A stretch of 64,000 nt of DNA, taken from positions 310,001-374,000 of the forward strand of contig WBMZ01004703.1 of NCBI GenBank assembly GCA_013400975.1, given 5' to 3'. Of this stretch, positions 61,988 to 64,000 are shown in pieces. Below the pieces are notes generated by a model. The model was not told where the DNA came from, did not search any database, and worked only from the letters and a program-made list of their open reading frames with translations. Every line of letters begins with the position of its first letter. Position 1 is the first letter of the stretch. The position numbers and the translations under genes are program-made. This stretch comes from Atrichornis clamosus (Eukaryota; Chordata; Aves; Passeriformes; Menuridae).

Positions 61988-63614
61988 GGGTGTAAGTTAG
62001 CAAATCAAACAGGAGTATCTCCTTGTAGGCTGCACAAGCTGTCTCTGATTAGAAGATTATTTGGTACCATTCTTTAGGTTCCTGTTACAAATTCCAGAGA
62101 TGCTTTCATAGTGGCACTTTGAGCACCACCAGCACTCCCTGTTCTCACCACTTGCCCCCCCTTTTGCTCCCTCTCGTTGTCCAGCCACACCCAGGGCACC
62201 CCAGACACAGCACAGGCTCTGCTGCACGTCCTGCCCCAGGAAGCTGGGCGAGGGTCCCTGGCTGTGGGATCCTGCATGGAACAGACTTGCTCCAAGTCCA
62301 ACCTGCAGCAGGACAATCCCTCATCCCACGTTCACCAGCTGGAAGCAGGTAACCACCTCCCTGAGCACATGGGACCAGCTGACAGTCTCTGCTTTAGTGT
62401 CACCTGGATGATACCCCCACCTGCAGGGCAGTGACACCAGCGCTGGTGTGCAGCCAGCACTGCCCAGACACTCCCTGTCGCAAGACTCTGCTTTAGTTGC
62501 TCACAGCTTTCTATACTTTAATTGCTCTGGCAGACATTTTCTATTCCAGGCTGATGGCAACCTCAGGCTTTTCTTAAGTTTCAGCAAAAATTATTCTGCC
62601 TTTTCTTAGAGAATAGTTTATATGGAAAATACACTGTTCTTACTGTGGTAAATTTTGCCATTTTATTGAGATTCCAATACCCTCTGATTTACAGGAGTGG
62701 TCTGATGTTGTACATAAGTTAATTTATGGAGAAGCTGGAAATGTTATCCAAATTTAGGCAACTCTGGAGTTTGTGGAGAGTCACAGATAACATGCTTCAA
62801 GAGGGCATTGCTAATGCTGCAAATTGAAGCATTCAGAAGTCAGGAGTGGCAGAACTAAGGATAAGCAGCAGCTTTCCCCTGCACATAGACATTGTGATTA
62901 CCTATCATCCGGCCTTGTATTTCATAATTCAGAAGCCCAGGTGACTGAATTAAGGTTGCATATCTTGCATTTCCCAAGTTCCCAGGCTTTTGTGTTAGTT
63001 GTTTTTTGGCAAACTACCTCATTCTTTTAAACACTGGTTGATTTTGTTTTGTAGTTTGCAGTAAAAATAGAGCTGAGTGCCACATTTACTTACTTCAAAA
63101 CACAAATCTAAGATTCTCTACCTAAACTCTGTTGAAAACACATAAAGGTTTCACGCTAAAAAAAAACCCTAAAGCAGACGCTTGATCAAACAAGGTATTG
63201 TTGGGGTGGATTGCCTGGGAGGGCTTGTACAGCTGAGTTTAGTAACATCAGGGATCCTGTCTGAGAGATGTGTTCAGCAGGAGGATCTCTAAATGATTTA
63301 TGAACAGCTGAATCAATAAGCAACCACTGGTGTTGAAAATGTCTTTTGAAGTAAGGTATCCCAGCCTGCTTTTACAGTGTCTGCCTGGAGTCCAAAATAA
63401 GGAAACAGGTTGAAGATTAACATCTCAAAAGGCTCTGGAGGGGTAGGATTTCCTAAGGAAATCCTTCCTAGTCATTTAACCACTATTGCCCCTCAGACAA
63501 AGGTTCTGCTGCAAGAAAATTGAAGTGTCATGACAAAGCTGTGGGATTTCAGTAGTACTGGAACACAGGAGCTTCCAGTCTGCACCTGCGAAGTGCTGGT
63601 TATGCCTGCCCAGA
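61988..63614. other. Non-coding unique DNA
   Basis: GC-rich to about 62470, where frames of 75-85 codons overlap on both strands without known domains, then AT-rich. No splice-bounded candidate of quality was seen. Confidence 0.55.
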
Positions 63615-63850
63615 GAGAATCATGGAATCCCAGAACGGTTTGGGTTGGAAGGGACCTTAAAGCTCATCTCATCCCACCCCCTGCCATGGGAAGGGACACC
63701 TTTGACTAGACCAGGTTGCTCCAAACCTCATCCAACCTGGCCTTGGATAATCCCAGGGATAGGAAACCTGTGCTAGGGCCTCAACACCTTCACAGGGAAC
63801 AGTTTCTTCCTAACACTTCACCTAAATTTCCCCTCTTTCAGTTTGAACCC
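63615..63850 (-). mobile_element. CR1 LINE fragment
   Basis: Read on the minus strand it runs from GTTCAAACTGAAAGAGGGG through CAGGTTTCCTATCCCTGGG to CCTTCCAACCCAAACCGTTC with a GATTCCATGATTCTC tail. It is 5'-truncated and holds only the 3' untranslated region. It has more changes from the usual CR1 pattern than the inverted pair, including lost bases around the GAAGCTGTGGCTGCCCC segment, so it is probably older. Confidence 0.93.
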
Positions 63851-64000
63851 AGATATAAACAGCATTATTGTCAAGAGGAAAATGCCAACATTTTGAAAAG
63901 CTTAGATTTTACATCATGCATCATTTTTGCTTAGATTCTGGATAAAGAATGTCCAACGAAAACCCCAATAAATACATTAGAACACCATGAAAACTTCCTT

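Noticed and set aside
61604..62077. 157-codon plus-strand frame
   Set aside because: Most of it is the CR1 fragment at 61661-61987; the Gly/Trp-rich sequence is typical of translated GC-rich CR1 tails.
1..64000. Endogenous retrovirus, hepadnavirus or DNA transposon
   Set aside because: No polymerase, gag or transposase motifs in the frames, and no paired long terminal or terminal inverted repeats that I could see.

Overview
This window looks like a non-coding stretch of a bird nuclear genome, probably a songbird or close relative. The main evidence is six 5'-truncated CR1 (chicken repeat 1) LINE fragments, several ending in the typical CR1 3' sequence (...CCTTCCAACCCAAACCATTCTGTGATTCT or a decayed form). 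The rest is AT-rich unique DNA with scattered GC-rich patches, homopolymer runs and short microsatellites. I found no bacterial-type gene packing, tRNA, rRNA, CRISPR array, retroviral gene or DNA-transposon terminal repeats. The songbird assignment rests on my memory of CR1 subfamily sequences and is an inference.

I could not identify any protein-coding gene. Open frames reach at most 193 codons. None matches a family I recognise, and many are explained by CR1 sequence or GC-rich patches. The window could be a large intron or an intergenic desert; the sequence alone does not decide. Several short segments are bounded by good splice-like signals and keep an open frame. The best are 42338-42382 (+), 23789-23989 (+), 57644-57793 (+), 23441-23625 (-), 13817-13924 (-) and 15240-15345 (-). 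They are listed as unproven candidates because such combinations also arise by chance in 64 kb read on both strands.

Layout. 1-8290: unique DNA with GC-rich patches, a CA repeat and a perfect IRF1-consensus site at 3452-3464. 8291-8420: CR1 tail (+). 8421-17590: unique DNA with two minus-strand exon-like segments. 17591-17782: three perfect copies of a 65-bp tandem repeat that builds hairpins at its junctions. 19322-19590: CR1 of a second 3'-end type (+). 20970-21300: a compact CpG island, the best promoter candidate. 21301-28078: AT-rich unique DNA with exon-like segments on both strands. 28079-28450 and 33533-33975: two very similar CR1 copies in opposite orientation about 5 kb apart. 33976-55725: unique DNA, possibly with conserved non-coding sequence near 36550-36920. 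55726-55808: a G-rich decamer array with a strict 10-bp period and quadruplex potential. 55809-61660: AT-rich unique DNA with homeodomain-like cores at 59130-59600. 61661-61987: CR1 of a third, GC-rich type (+). 63615-63850: CR1 (-).

No genes here can be shown to act together. The elements most likely to matter functionally are the CpG island, the IRF-type site, the inverted CR1 pair, the two unusual tandem arrays and the AT-rich conserved-looking blocks.
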